A stretch of DNA of 51,203 bases from Clostridia bacterium (lineage in GTDB: Bacteria; Bacillota; Clostridia; Oscillospirales; CAG-272): NCBI GenBank assembly GCA_017507985.1, contig JAFVZV010000084.1:1-51203 (forward strand). The letters run 5' to 3'. Positions within the stretch are counted from its first letter, which is position 1, and each line of letters starts with the position of its first letter. The notes under the pieces were generated by a model. That model saw only the letters and a list, made by a program, of their open reading frames with translations. It was not told where the DNA came from and did not search any database. The translations under genes and the position numbers were made by a program. Positions 32,219 through 40,208 of the stretch are shown piece by piece.

Positions 32219-33232
32219 ATGCCTTACAATCAGCAAAATTACCGCCGTATTCGACAAGAATATGAAACGAAATATTTAACCGCACGCGAGGATGCCGAAC
32301 GCCGCCGCCGTGAGATTGAGCTACTCATCCCCGACGTGGTAGCCATTCACCGCGAGCTTTCGCGCGTCGGTCTTGAGATCATGCGCGTGTCGCTCGAGCA
32401 CGGTGACGATGCCGCCGCACGCGAGTCGGCCATTGCTGCCTTGCGGCAGAGAAACGAATCCTTGCTCAAGCAACGTGGCGAGCTTCTTTTGGCCGCCGGC
32501 TTCCCGTCGGATTACACCGAGCTACGCTACGAGTGCCCTGCCTGCAGCGACACCGGTTTTCTCGACGATGGCCGGATGTGCCGCTGTATGAAGCAAAAGC
32601 TACGCATGGCAGGCTATGAGACGTCGGGACTGGGCAATCTGTTGCGTGAGCAGAGCTTTGACAATTATTCGCTCGATTATTTCAAAAACGATGAAAAAAC
32701 CTATCGCACCATGAGTGCAGTCGTCCGTATGCTGCGCGATTGGGCAGAAAATTTCACGCTGGGTGATGCCTCTCATCCCGCCAGCGACAATCTACTGCTC
32801 GTGGGCGGCACGGGACTGGGCAAAACGCATCTGTCCACCGCCGTGGCAAAAACCGTTCTGGATGGCGGTCACGACGTGTTGTATACGACTGCTGTCGGCA
32901 TGGTCGCGGCCTTTGAGGCCGAGAGATTCGGCAACAGCACGGGGCTGACCGAGGAGAGCGATCTCAACCGCTACTACAACGTCGATCTGCTCATCATTGA
33001 CGATCTGGGCACCGAGGTGGTCAATCAGTTCACCGTATCCAGCCTGTTCAACGTTATCAACACCCGCATGAACTTGCGCCGCCCGACCATCATCAATACC
33101 AATCTGATGCAAGAGGAGCTGCGTCGCCGCTACTGGGATCGTATCACCAGCCGTTTGTTTGGCGAGTATCGTATTCTGCTGTTTCTCGGTACTGACGTAC
33201 GCGCACAAAAAATCCGCGAGAGTCGCAAATAA
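32219..33232 (+). CDS. DnaC/DnaI-like helicase-loader ATPase
   Basis: A 337-residue AAA+ ATPase. An N-terminal helical region (residues 1-95) leads to a cysteine cluster (CPACSDTGFLDDGRMCRC), the zinc-binding helicase-interaction element of DnaI-type loaders. Walker A is GGTGLGKTHLSTA, Walker B LLIIDDLGTE, and sensor-1 TIINTNL. It should load the replicative helicase onto DNA with the DnaD-like protein. ATG 32219 is preceded by AGGAGG; an in-frame start 45 codons earlier lies in the repeat and is rejected. The gene ends at a clear terminator. Confidence 0.92.
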   Translation: MPYNQQNYRRIRQEYETKYLTAREDAERRRREIELLIPDVVAIHRELSRVGLEIMRVSLEHGDDAAARESAIAALRQRNESLLKQRGELLLAAGFPSDYTELRYECPACSDTGFLDDGRMCRCMKQKLRMAGYETSGLGNLLREQSFDNYSLDYFKNDEKTYRTMSAVVRMLRDWAENFTLGDASHPASDNLLLVGGTGLGKTHLSTAVAKTVLDGGHDVLYTTAVGMVAAFEAERFGNSTGLTEESDLNRYYNVDLLIIDDLGTEVVNQFTVSSLFNVINTRMNLRRPTIINTNLMQEELRRRYWDRITSRLFGEYRILLFLGTDVRAQKIRESRK

Positions 33233-33251
33233 TCAAAAAATTGAATAGTTT

Positions 33252-33300
33252 AACGGGTACTGCACATACTACGCGTAACGGGCAGTACCCGTTTATATTT
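33252..33300 (+). terminator. Intrinsic terminator after the helicase loader
   Basis: AACGGGTACTGC and GCAGTACCCGTT form a 12-bp stem with an 18-base loop, followed by TATATTTT. Confidence 0.82.
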
Positions 33301-33341
33301 TATGTAACAAGCGCGGAGATGCCGCGGGAAAAGGATATATC

Positions 33342-33800
33342 ATGTCAACTGCTACCATGAAGACCGCTACGACAGAATTGCTGCAGCGGCTTTACAAAAA
33401 TCTCAAGATGGGAAGCGACTCGATCGTTTCTCTGCTTCCCAAGGTCAAGGAGGAGGATGCCGCCTTCAAAAGCGATTTGACCATGCAGCTTGACGGCTAC
33501 GAAAAATATGCCCATCGAGTCAACGATCTTTTGCGTCAAGACGGCGAGCCATCCGAGCAAGACAATCTGTGGAACAAAATGACCGCCAAGGTCGGCACGA
33601 CCATGAGCACGCTGATGGACACCACTCTCAGCCATTTGGCCGACATGGTCATTCAGGGCTCGACCATGAACATGAACGACACCATCAAGCTCATGCGCGA
33701 ATTTGAAAATTCCAGCGCCACTGAGAGCGCGCTTTCGCTCTCGCGTGACATCATCGGTTTTGAAGAGCAGAATATTGAGCGCATGAAGGCGTATCTGTAA
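33342..33800 (+). CDS. Small helical-bundle protein (ferritin-like/DUF2383-like)
   Basis: A 152-residue cytoplasmic protein, all helical, with four long amphipathic segments (about 8-30, 38-62, 72-105, 112-150). The arrangement recalls ferritin-like four-helix bundles of the DUF2383/PA2169 type, but the paired Glu/His metal ligands are not clear, so the assignment is weak. Met and Thr are unusually common (KMTAKVGTTMSTLMDTTLSH). AAAAGGA precedes ATG 33342. It is framed by terminators and so is transcribed alone. Confidence 0.65.
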   Translation: MSTATMKTATTELLQRLYKNLKMGSDSIVSLLPKVKEEDAAFKSDLTMQLDGYEKYAHRVNDLLRQDGEPSEQDNLWNKMTAKVGTTMSTLMDTTLSHLADMVIQGSTMNMNDTIKLMREFENSSATESALSLSRDIIGFEEQNIERMKAYL

Positions 33801-33808
33801 CGTCGCGC

Positions 33809-33835
33809 AGGGGACTTTTTCAAGTCCCCTTTTCG
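33809..33835 (+). terminator. Intrinsic terminator after the helical-bundle gene
   Basis: AGGGGACTT and AAGTCCCCT pair around a short T-rich loop, followed by TTTTC. Confidence 0.82.
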
Positions 33836-33868
33836 TTTGAGCAGAAGAAAAGGCGCCGAAAGGGCTGG

Positions 33869-33945
33869 TTCTCATAAGGAAGTTTGCCTAACATACGGTA
33901 GGGGCTTTTGTGAACGCCCGCGGGAAACCGCTGGTCTCCCCTACG
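33869..33945 (+). repeat. Inverted repeat flanking an AT-rich island, left copy (family 3)
   Basis: A 77-bp unit starting TTCTCATAAGGAAGTTT and ending GGTCTCCCCTACG. It matches the unit at 35159-35234 in opposite orientation at roughly 80% by eye. Between them lie one AT-rich gene and its promoter. Confidence 0.7.
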
Positions 33946-33981
33946 AATAAGGGGTACTTGCTCCGCAGAAAACAAATAATT

Positions 33982-34014
33982 AACGCCGGCAGATTTTCAA
34001 GATCTGCCGGCGTT
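33982..34014. terminator. Terminator-like hairpin
   Basis: AACGCCGGCAGAT and ATCTGCCGGCGTT form a perfect 13-bp stem around a 7-base loop. T-rich sequence lies on both sides. It probably ends the minus-strand membrane-protein gene. Confidence 0.8.
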
Positions 34015-34066
34015 CGTTTTATTCTGTTCAAAAAATTGGAATTTGTTTTTATCCATTAAATATGCT

Positions 34067-34903
34067 TCATTTACCGAGATTAAACTGGTCCGCAATCTGC
34101 TTTCCCATCTCGCCTTCAAGGTCTTGCGCATCCGAATCTGCTATATAGTCTAAATCGTGGTCATCAAGATAAAGGTAGTACAGCGTGGAGTTTTCTCTAT
34201 CAATGCCAATCATATATATTTGCTTAGGAAAATAATCTTCTTCTCCTTCGGTTACAACCTTGAAAAAGATTCCTTCGCAATAAAATTCCGGTGCGGCAAT
34301 AAGGTAATCGCCATCGCGGTCAATAACAGGCTCTGTCAAAAACTGATGCGAGTCTATATAAGCCTTGTAGTCTGCCTCACATAGTTCAAGGCTATCGTAT
34401 TTTACGATTGCGGTGATAGACTGATAAAAGAAGAATCCAGCATCAACCTTGCCAACAAATCGAACATTCTGCTCATCAAATTCATTGTACCTTGGGAAAT
34501 TACTAAAATCAGTTCCCATATCATCTGCACACTGGTTGAAGTCAGCCTCATTTTCAATCGTATAGTAATTCACACTTGTCGGAATCCCAAAGAGGCTTAA
34601 AAATAGAGTGAGCGGATTGCATAGTGCTATGACAACGATTATGTTCACCAATGTAGAAAGCCATTTGCGCTGAATGCGCATGTTAAACAAGAGCATTAAA
34701 ACGAAAATGATATTACAAACGCCAATAATAAAAAGCTCACGGTATGGAGTATAATTCCCATAAAGATACGGTATGTTTTCTTTCATTGCAAATCCATCAA
34801 TGATTGTAAGGATTGCCAAACACGAAAACCACGCTGAGGCAAGACCAATCAGTACGATTGCTACGATTTTGATGGGAGAGAGCTTAACTTTTTTCCTGTT
34901 CAT
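34067..34903 (-). CDS. Membrane protein with extracytoplasmic domain, AT-rich gene
   Basis: A 278-residue protein with three predicted transmembrane helices (about 12-34, 52-72, 82-105) and a soluble C-terminal domain of about 170 residues rich in Tyr, Phe and acidic residues (NEADFNQCADDMGTDFSNFP, AGFFFYQSITAIVKYD). No catalytic motif or named family is recognised. The gene is clearly richer in A+T than its neighbours and is boxed by inverted 77-bp repeats, which suggests acquisition from elsewhere. AAAGGAG precedes ATG 34903; a promoter of its own lies about 200 bases upstream. Confidence 0.72.
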   Translation of the reverse strand: MNRKKVKLSPIKIVAIVLIGLASAWFSCLAILTIIDGFAMKENIPYLYGNYTPYRELFIIGVCNIIFVLMLLFNMRIQRKWLSTLVNIIVVIALCNPLTLFLSLFGIPTSVNYYTIENEADFNQCADDMGTDFSNFPRYNEFDEQNVRFVGKVDAGFFFYQSITAIVKYDSLELCEADYKAYIDSHQFLTEPVIDRDGDYLIAAPEFYCEGIFFKVVTEGEEDYFPKQIYMIGIDRENSTLYYLYLDDHDLDYIADSDAQDLEGEMGKQIADQFNLGK

Positions 34904-35063
34904 AGTCGTTCTCCTTTGTTATTTTTGTGATTTTAGTTTGTTGGAATGGCGTGGTGTAAACTTGTTAGGCAAATTCTTATTTATCGTTCCGTTTTATCGC
35001 CGGTTTTGCCTTTGTATTACAGCGTTGCAAGCAACGAGGGCTTCGGGGAAAGCTCATATCCCT

Positions 35064-35090
35064 AAAGGCTCCCTCCGGGAGGGAGCCTTT
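35064..35090. repeat. 27-bp palindrome in the island leader
   Basis: AAAGGCTCCCTCC and GGAGGGAGCCTTT form a perfect hairpin in the region between the gene start at 34903 and its promoter at 35102. The 359-bp gap 34904-35262 holds this hairpin, a second one (TCGGCAGAGA/TCTCTGCCGA, 35115-35142), the promoter and the right flanking repeat, and no gene. Confidence 0.7.
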
Positions 35091-35101
35091 CTGTCAACCC
35101 C

Positions 35102-35130
35102 ATTATAACACAAATCGGCAGAGAAATCAA
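35102..35130 (-). promoter_or_regulatory. Sigma-A-type promoter inside the island
   Basis: On the minus strand, TTGATT (35130-35125) and TATAAT (35107-35102) have a 17-bp spacer, pointing at the AT-rich gene across a leader of about 190 bases. Confidence 0.6.
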
Positions 35131-35158
35131 CGTCTCTGCCGAAATTTTTATGCGTATC

Positions 35159-35234
35159 CGTAGGGGAGACCTGCGGTCTCCCGCAGGCGAACACAGTTCG
35201 CCCCTACCGTGTTCCGAAAACATCCTTATGAGAA
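35159..35234 (-). repeat. Inverted repeat flanking an AT-rich island, right copy (family 3)
   Basis: The reverse-oriented partner of 33869-33945: CGTAGGGGAGACC at its left and CCTTATGAGAA at its right. It contains internal palindromes (GACCTGCGGTCTCCCGCAGG and CGAACACAGTTCG). Confidence 0.7.
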
Positions 35235-35262
35235 GGAGCCTAACGACACCTTTTCCTTTTAT

Positions 35263-35826
35263 TCAGCTCTCCAACTGTCTGCCAAGAAATCCTGCGGCGG
35301 TCTGGATCAGCTTGACCTCAACGTCGCCCGTAGGCGCGCTGCTGTCGCGGCTCTCGTCGTTGAGCTGAACCGATGCCACGCAGCCGATGATATCACCCTC
35401 GCTGATGATGGGCATCGCACAACTGACAAAGTGCGTCATATCTGCGTTGCCCGATAGCACAGGCAGTTTTTCCTCGCCCTCGTGATGGACGTAAAGACCG
35501 CGGCTATTGATAATTGCCTCCAACTCGTCCGAAAGGGGCTTGTCGGTGTATTCCTTACGCGACACACCCGCGCAAGCGATCACCGCGTCACGGTCGCAGA
35601 TCACAACAGACAGCGAGCAAGTTTTGTGCAGTGTTTCCGCATATTGCGCGGCAAACCCTGCCAGCTCGCCAATGGGCGAATATTTTTTGAAAATGACCTC
35701 ACCTTCACGGTCGGTATAGATCTCCAGCGGATCGCCCTCGCGGATGCGCATGGTTCTTCTGATCTCTTTGGGGATAACGACTCTCCCCAGATCGTCGATA
35801 CGACGTACAATTCCCGTAGCTTTCAT
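35263..35826 (-). CDS. spoVT: Stage V sporulation protein T (SpoVT)
   Basis: A 187-residue regulator. Residues 1-50 are the AbrB-type swapped-hairpin DNA-binding domain (TGIVRRIDDLGRVVIPKEIRR, RIREGDPLEIYTD) and residues 60-185 a GAF-like domain (SLSVVICDRDAVIACAG, ISEGDIIGCVASVQL). SpoVT acts in the forespore, adjusting sigma-G-dependent genes; length and both domains match. ATG 35826 gives the family N-terminus although the nearest AAAGGA is rather far (about 17 bases). It supports sporulation together with spoVAC. Confidence 0.94.
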   Translation of the reverse strand: MKATGIVRRIDDLGRVVIPKEIRRTMRIREGDPLEIYTDREGEVIFKKYSPIGELAGFAAQYAETLHKTCSLSVVICDRDAVIACAGVSRKEYTDKPLSDELEAIINSRGLYVHHEGEEKLPVLSGNADMTHFVSCAMPIISEGDIIGCVASVQLNDESRDSSAPTGDVEVKLIQTAAGFLGRQLES

Positions 35827-35977
35827 TTATATAAAACCAATTATCCTTTCTCCAATCATCCCGCCCTGTGCATATGCACATTGCGGCGGCTCTGTTAGTT
35901 TCTGTCATATCGGGCGAATTATACGCCGCATTGGTTAATTTTTGCGAAAACCTACATTCTCTCTGCTTGAGGCGAAA

Positions 35978-36010
35978 AGAAAACGGGTTGACACATCAAC
36001 CCGTTTTCTT
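35978..36010. terminator. Intrinsic terminator of the surface lipoprotein gene
   Basis: AAGAAAACGGGTTGA and TCAACCCGTTTTCTT form a 15-bp stem with a 3-4-base loop between the 36021 gene end and the spoVT leader. Confidence 0.88.
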
Positions 36011-36020
36011 ATATATTTGA

Positions 36021-37706
36021 TCAGCGCGCATCCGTCAGATAGACGCGGTCCAAGTGTACGACGTACGTCTTGTTTCCGTGTGCACCGACAACAAAGCGGA
36101 ACGCATACAACGTAATATCTTCGCCTTCCCCATATTTTTCAGCATCCAGATTCTTTTCAAATGCCGAGAGCGGGATGGCAATCTCGCACCATTCACCGTT
36201 TTTCGTTGACAGACCGTATTCTTGCAGCTCGGCCTTGGTAAAGGTCTTTTCGTATTCGTGAGAGTCTTGAATCTGATTCAGCTCAACAAAGATATACTCC
36301 ATGTTTGCCAGATTCTCCACGTTCACCCAAAAGACCAGCGTATCATTTTGATAACTCAGCGGCATATTCAAATCGCTGACGATGATACGGAAGTCGGTAA
36401 CCGACGAGTCACCCTCGACACGCAACGAAGAATTGCCGAATTTCTTGTTTTCCAGGTCGTAAGAAGCGCCGTACCATTCCTGAATCATCGCGCCGTCAAA
36501 GGCATCGTACTCGGCATCCGTGATAAGTCTGCCGCCCTCAGGAGCAGCCTCGGGTACGTGGTCACTTTCGTAATGCACCACACGCAGATCATCGAACTCG
36601 ATCATAGTACCCTGCTCTGCCGCTACAAGCACGCCAAAGCTGGTAATATTACTATAATCAAAGTCTGTGTCCATGCCGTTATGGATGTTGAAAGACAGCT
36701 CAACCTCGTGCCAACCGTCTCCCGTCAGTGTGTGGTTCCATGCGTGGATGCGGCCCTTAGAGTCAAAGACGCGGAAGAAGAAGGTTGCTTGTCCCTCCTG
36801 ACGCTTACCGTACACGTCATCGTGATCACAGGTCACCTTGTCTACGTCGTCGACAAACAGCCAGAACTTCAAGGTCGTTTTCTGCTTGTCAACTGCCGAG
36901 AAGGAGAAGGCATCGCCGCTTCTCCACATCAATCGAGTCAGCTCTTTGTCATCGCGGCTGATGGTAAAGCGCCACGCAGCGTCGCCTTCCATCTGATAAT
37001 CTTCGTCCAAGCCAACCGCCTCATACGTCGTAATACCCTCGGTACCAAGCTCGTCAAAGCTGAACAGCGGGGTTTCCGTATAAGTATCAACGTAATCACT
37101 ATACTGCTTTTTCAAGGGAGAGCCAACAACCTCCTTAAGCAAAAGCAGCTCGCGAACGGAAATAACGAATTCCAACGAGTCGGAGACGCCCCACTTGCCT
37201 TGACTTTCGCTCAAGTAATATTTGATCAGGTATTCGACGCCATGCACCGTTGCTTCATCATTCGTACCGATAACGATCAGCTTTTTGCCTTTAACGCGGA
37301 TCATAAATCCGTCGCCCACCAGCTCGCCGAGAATTTGCATATCCTTCAGATCCTGCAAAGCCTTGCTTGATTCCTCGCGGTTGGTATTGCCGATCAGAAT
37401 CTCTTTTTCGCCTTTTTCAGCCCAGTCGGTATCCATCTTGAGCTTTACGCCCGTCTTGGTGTGAATCGCCTCATACAGGGTTGAAAATGCAGTTCTTACG
37501 TCAGGCTTGGCCGTATCGCCGCGAATCAGCATATACTCCGATACGCCATCTTTAATAATGGAGAGGCTATCCTTGTCCTGCTCGTCGGGTGTTGTTCCCG
37601 GGCCGTCCGTGGGACCTTCTCCGGCCGGCGGTTGATTGTTGCAGGAAACAGAGGCCAACAGCATTAGCAGTGCCAACAGCATACACAAAATTTTTGTCAG
37701 TTTCAC
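36021..37706 (-). CDS. Surface lipoprotein: alpha-glucuronidase-N-like domain plus two jelly-roll domains
   Basis: A 561-residue lipoprotein with Cys22 (SVSC) after LLALLMLLA, then a Gly/Pro-rich linker. Residues about 50-185 repeat the N-terminal module of the lipoprotein at 15330-16892 (SEYMLIRGD; EILIGNTNREES). Two beta-sandwich regions follow (about 220-390, closing with EFDDLRVVHYESD, and about 400-560, closing with VVHLDRVYLTDAR), like carbohydrate-binding jelly rolls. No catalytic residues were identified, so binding of host or dietary glycan at the cell surface is the likeliest role (inference). The start is GTG 37706 with AAAGGAG 7 bases upstream; this aligns with the MKLNRI start of the paralog. 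Confidence 0.75.
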   Translation of the reverse strand: MKLTKILCMLLALLMLLASVSCNNQPPAGEGPTDGPGTTPDEQDKDSLSIIKDGVSEYMLIRGDTAKPDVRTAFSTLYEAIHTKTGVKLKMDTDWAEKGEKEILIGNTNREESSKALQDLKDMQILGELVGDGFMIRVKGKKLIVIGTNDEATVHGVEYLIKYYLSESQGKWGVSDSLEFVISVRELLLLKEVVGSPLKKQYSDYVDTYTETPLFSFDELGTEGITTYEAVGLDEDYQMEGDAAWRFTISRDDKELTRLMWRSGDAFSFSAVDKQKTTLKFWLFVDDVDKVTCDHDDVYGKRQEGQATFFFRVFDSKGRIHAWNHTLTGDGWHEVELSFNIHNGMDTDFDYSNITSFGVLVAAEQGTMIEFDDLRVVHYESDHVPEAAPEGGRLITDAEYDAFDGAMIQEWYGASYDLENKKFGNSSLRVEGDSSVTDFRIIVSDLNMPLSYQNDTLVFWVNVENLANMEYIFVELNQIQDSHEYEKTFTKAELQEYGLSTKNGEWCEIAIPLSAFEKNLDAEKYGEGEDITLYAFRFVVGAHGNKTYVVHLDRVYLTDAR

Positions 37707-37766
37707 GGGTATTCTCCTTTCGACCTTCCCCAAGGGTAAGGCTTTTGCAGACTCATCAATATATTT

Positions 37767-37795
37767 ATTATACCTGCATTTTCCTCGTTTGTCAA
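37767..37795 (-). promoter_or_regulatory. Consensus sigma-A promoter of the surface lipoprotein
   Basis: On the minus strand, TTGACA (37795-37790) and TATAAT (37772-37767) are exactly 17 bp apart. Confidence 0.87.
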
Positions 37796-37841
37796 CAAAG
37801 AAATCAGCTGCCGAACGAATCTTATATTTTTTAACATCCTA

Positions 37842-37870
37842 TATACATTTTCGCAAAAATATGGTATACT
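37842..37870 (+). promoter_or_regulatory. Weak promoter for the small lipoprotein
   Basis: TATACT (37865-37870) with TATACA (37842-37847) 17 bp upstream, about 30 bases before the start codon. Confidence 0.4.
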
Positions 37871-37902
37871 GTACGTAACCAAAAAAACAAGGAAGTATTG
37901 CT

Positions 37903-38307
37903 ATGAAAATTCATCTTCGCGCTGCGGCGCTTGTGTTGAGTATCCTATTATTGAGTTGTGCGCTGTGCAGTTGTGCATCCAGATATGACGAGGCACTGAG
38001 CGGCACATGGGTTATCACCTCATTTGTCACACAAGACGGCACCAACGCCACCATTGAGAATGAGCTGTGTATCGTTTTCGACGGCAACGGTCACGGCGAG
38101 ATGCGCACAGCATCGGAAGCCTATTATACCTTTACCTACACCGCAAGACGCGGGAGTATGCTACGAGTGATCGACTATGGACGCGGCGAGCCTGAGGTCG
38201 TAGAGGAAACTTATACGATACAGCCCGACGGCACGCTTACCATCGTCACGCCCGAGACGCAAAACGCCCCTGCGGCGACGATAATGTTTAAGAGAAAAGG
38301 GACATGA
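37903..38307 (+). CDS. Small lipocalin-like lipoprotein
   Basis: A 134-residue lipoprotein with a signal and lipobox around LCSC (Cys24; Cys19 is an alternative). The mature part reads LSGTWVITSFVTQDG, LCIVFDGNGHGEM, YTFTYTARRG, YTIQPDGTLTIVTPE: short strands with a GTW start, a pattern shared by lipocalin-like small lipoproteins. Ligand unknown. AAGGAAG precedes ATG 37903. It converges on the HAD gene at a bidirectional terminator. Confidence 0.72.
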   Translation: MKIHLRAAALVLSILLLSCALCSCASRYDEALSGTWVITSFVTQDGTNATIENELCIVFDGNGHGEMRTASEAYYTFTYTARRGSMLRVIDYGRGEPEVVEETYTIQPDGTLTIVTPETQNAPAATIMFKRKGT

Positions 38308-38366
38308 AACCCTGCTTTTTGCATCGATTTCTGCAAATGCTTACAGCGGAAGCCGCTTGTAAAAAT

Positions 38367-38406
38367 AATCGAGAGCCACAATCAAGTCTGTGACTCTCGA
38401 TTTTTC
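38367..38406. terminator. Bidirectional terminator
   Basis: ATCGAGAGCCACA and TGTGACTCTCGAT form a 13-bp stem with one mismatch and an 8-base loop; TTTTTC lies to the right and TTATTTTTA on the opposite strand. It ends the small-lipoprotein gene and the ileS operon. Confidence 0.87.
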
Positions 38407-38415
38407 TATTTCCAG

Positions 38416-39246
38416 TTACAATCGTTCAATCAGATCCGCAATCACGCCTTGGTCGTTGGAGCACAGCACCATATCGCTGATGCACTTGACCGCTGTGTGC
38501 GCGTTGGCAGGACAAACGGCCACGTCTGCCGCCGAAAGCAAGGCCAGATCATTCTCATAATCGCCTACACCATAGGTTGTAACGGCATGACCCGTCAAAA
38601 TCTCATAGCTCTGCTTCAGCGCACGCAGCATACTTCCCTTGGAGCATCCCTTCTTCTGCATTTCAAACAGTGTCGCCGAGGATTTGTTGTACTCAAAGGC
38701 ATTCTCGCCAAACATGGTCACAAGTTCGGCGTACAAAGCATCCAGCTCCTCGCACGCCCCCTGGAATACGATCTTATGCCACAGCCGTTGCATCCATTGC
38801 TCGACAGGCGCGACCTCAACGAGATAGGAGCGGTTCTTTTTACTGTAATCGATGAACTTTCTTATATATTCCGTCCGCCCGTCGGTCAGATATCCCTGCG
38901 GCGTGGAGACACGAAATCCTACGCGAGGGTAGTTGGCACGCGCGAACTGCAGCACCGGACGGGACAGTTCAACGTCCATAAATACCTCGGCCAGCACACG
39001 AGCCTCACCAAAATCATAGAGATACGAGCCGTTGGCCACAATCACGGGCATATTGACCAAATTCTCCACGCCGGGCACAGCCTCGGGCAGATGGTCGTGA
39101 TGTCGCCCTGTCGCAAAGGTAAACAGTCCGCCCTCGGCGCAAAAGGCGCGAATAGCGTCCACGTTGCGCTGTACAACGCGTCCCTTGGCATCAAGAAACG
39201 TGCCGTCAAGGTCGGTTGCGATCATCATTCCCTCGTAGCGTTTCAT
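38416..39246 (-). CDS. Cof-type HAD hydrolase
   Basis: A 276-residue HAD phosphatase of subclass IIB: motif I ATDLDGTFLD at the start, TFATGR (motif II), the C2 cap in the middle, then SKGSMLRAL (Lys) and GVGDYENDLALL (motif IV Asp pair), closing with CPANAHTAVK. Such proteins dephosphorylate sugar phosphates, flavin or other small phosphates; the substrate is not visible. AAAGGAG precedes ATG 39246, 24 bases after the rluD stop, so it is the last gene of the ileS operon. Confidence 0.9.
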   Translation of the reverse strand: MKRYEGMMIATDLDGTFLDAKGRVVQRNVDAIRAFCAEGGLFTFATGRHHDHLPEAVPGVENLVNMPVIVANGSYLYDFGEARVLAEVFMDVELSRPVLQFARANYPRVGFRVSTPQGYLTDGRTEYIRKFIDYSKKNRSYLVEVAPVEQWMQRLWHKIVFQGACEELDALYAELVTMFGENAFEYNKSSATLFEMQKKGCSKGSMLRALKQSYEILTGHAVTTYGVGDYENDLALLSAADVAVCPANAHTAVKCISDMVLCSNDQGVIADLIERL

Positions 39247-39270
39247 GCTCCTATCTCCTTTCATCAAAAT

Positions 39271-40208
39271 TTATTGTGCCTGTCGGCGCAGAATATCAAG
39301 CAGTTTGGCCATCTCCTCGGGCATGGGTGCTTCAAAGCACATCTCCTCACCCGTCCTCGGATGGATCAGTCGTAGTTTTCCGGCGTGCAGACATTGCCCC
39401 GTAATTAGCGCCTTATGGTCGGCCTCAAAGCGAGTATTGCCTCCGCCATATACACCATCACCCAACAATGGATGCCCAAGACTTGCCATGTGCACACGAA
39501 TTTGGTGGGTGCGTCCCGTTTCCAGCTCGCAGCGAATATGCGTCATTTTGCCAAATCGTTCCAACACGGTATAATGCGTCACCGCCTCGCGGGCATGAAC
39601 GCCCTCTCCGCGCAGCACCGCCATTTTTTTGCGATCGATCGGATGGCGTCCGATGGGAGCGTCAACCGTTCCGCTGTCGGTTTTTAAATTACCCAACACG
39701 ATGGCATCGTATACGCGGCTGACCGTATGCGTTTTGAGCTGCTCGGACAGCGATACGTGTGTCGCATCGTTTTGGCAACGACGAGCAGACCGCTCGTATC
39801 CTTGTCAATGCGATGAACAATGCCGGGGCGGATGACACCGCCAATACCCGAGAGCGAGTCACCGCAATGAAATAACAAAGCATTGACCAGTGTACCATTC
39901 GGGTTGCCCGCCGCAGGATGGACCACCATGCCAACGGGCTTGTTGACCACAATGATGTCGTCATCCTCGTAAACAATGTCCAGCGGAATATCTTCGGGAA
40001 GCGCCTCGGTCGGCTCGGGCTCGGGCAGTTCGACGATCAACTGATCGCCCACGCACAGCTTCACATTTTTAGTCACAGGCTTGCCGCTTCGCAGAATATG
40101 CCCTTCTTCCATCAAGCGCGCCACGGCCGACCGGGACAGTCCCGTCACCTGTGCCGCAAACACGTCGGCGCGCACACCTGCGTGCGCATCATCCACCGGG
40201 TAGATCAT
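39271..40208 (-). pseudogene. rluD: RluD-type 23S rRNA pseudouridine synthase with a single-base frameshift
   Basis: Two adjoining frames together give a full RluD. The 5' frame (from ATG 40208) has the S4 domain (GLSRSAVARLMEEGHI), then DDDIIVVNKPVGMVVHPA and the catalytic block HRIDKDTSGLLVVAK. The 3' frame resumes as NDATHVSLSEQLKTHTVSRVYDA and ends with GRTHQIRVHMASLGHPLLGDGVYGG. The break is at the four-T run 39770-39773 (AAAA on the coding strand); one extra A restores the frame. It may be a homopolymer sequencing or assembly error or a true mutation. RluD-type enzymes modify uridines in helix 69 of 23S rRNA. Its start overlaps the lspA stop (ATGA). Confidence 0.88.

Noticed and set aside
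39770-39773. Programmed frameshifting to make full RluD
   Set aside because: The codons GCC AAA ACG do not form a good slippery heptamer for a -1 shift, and four A is short for transcriptional slippage; mutation or sequencing error is simpler.
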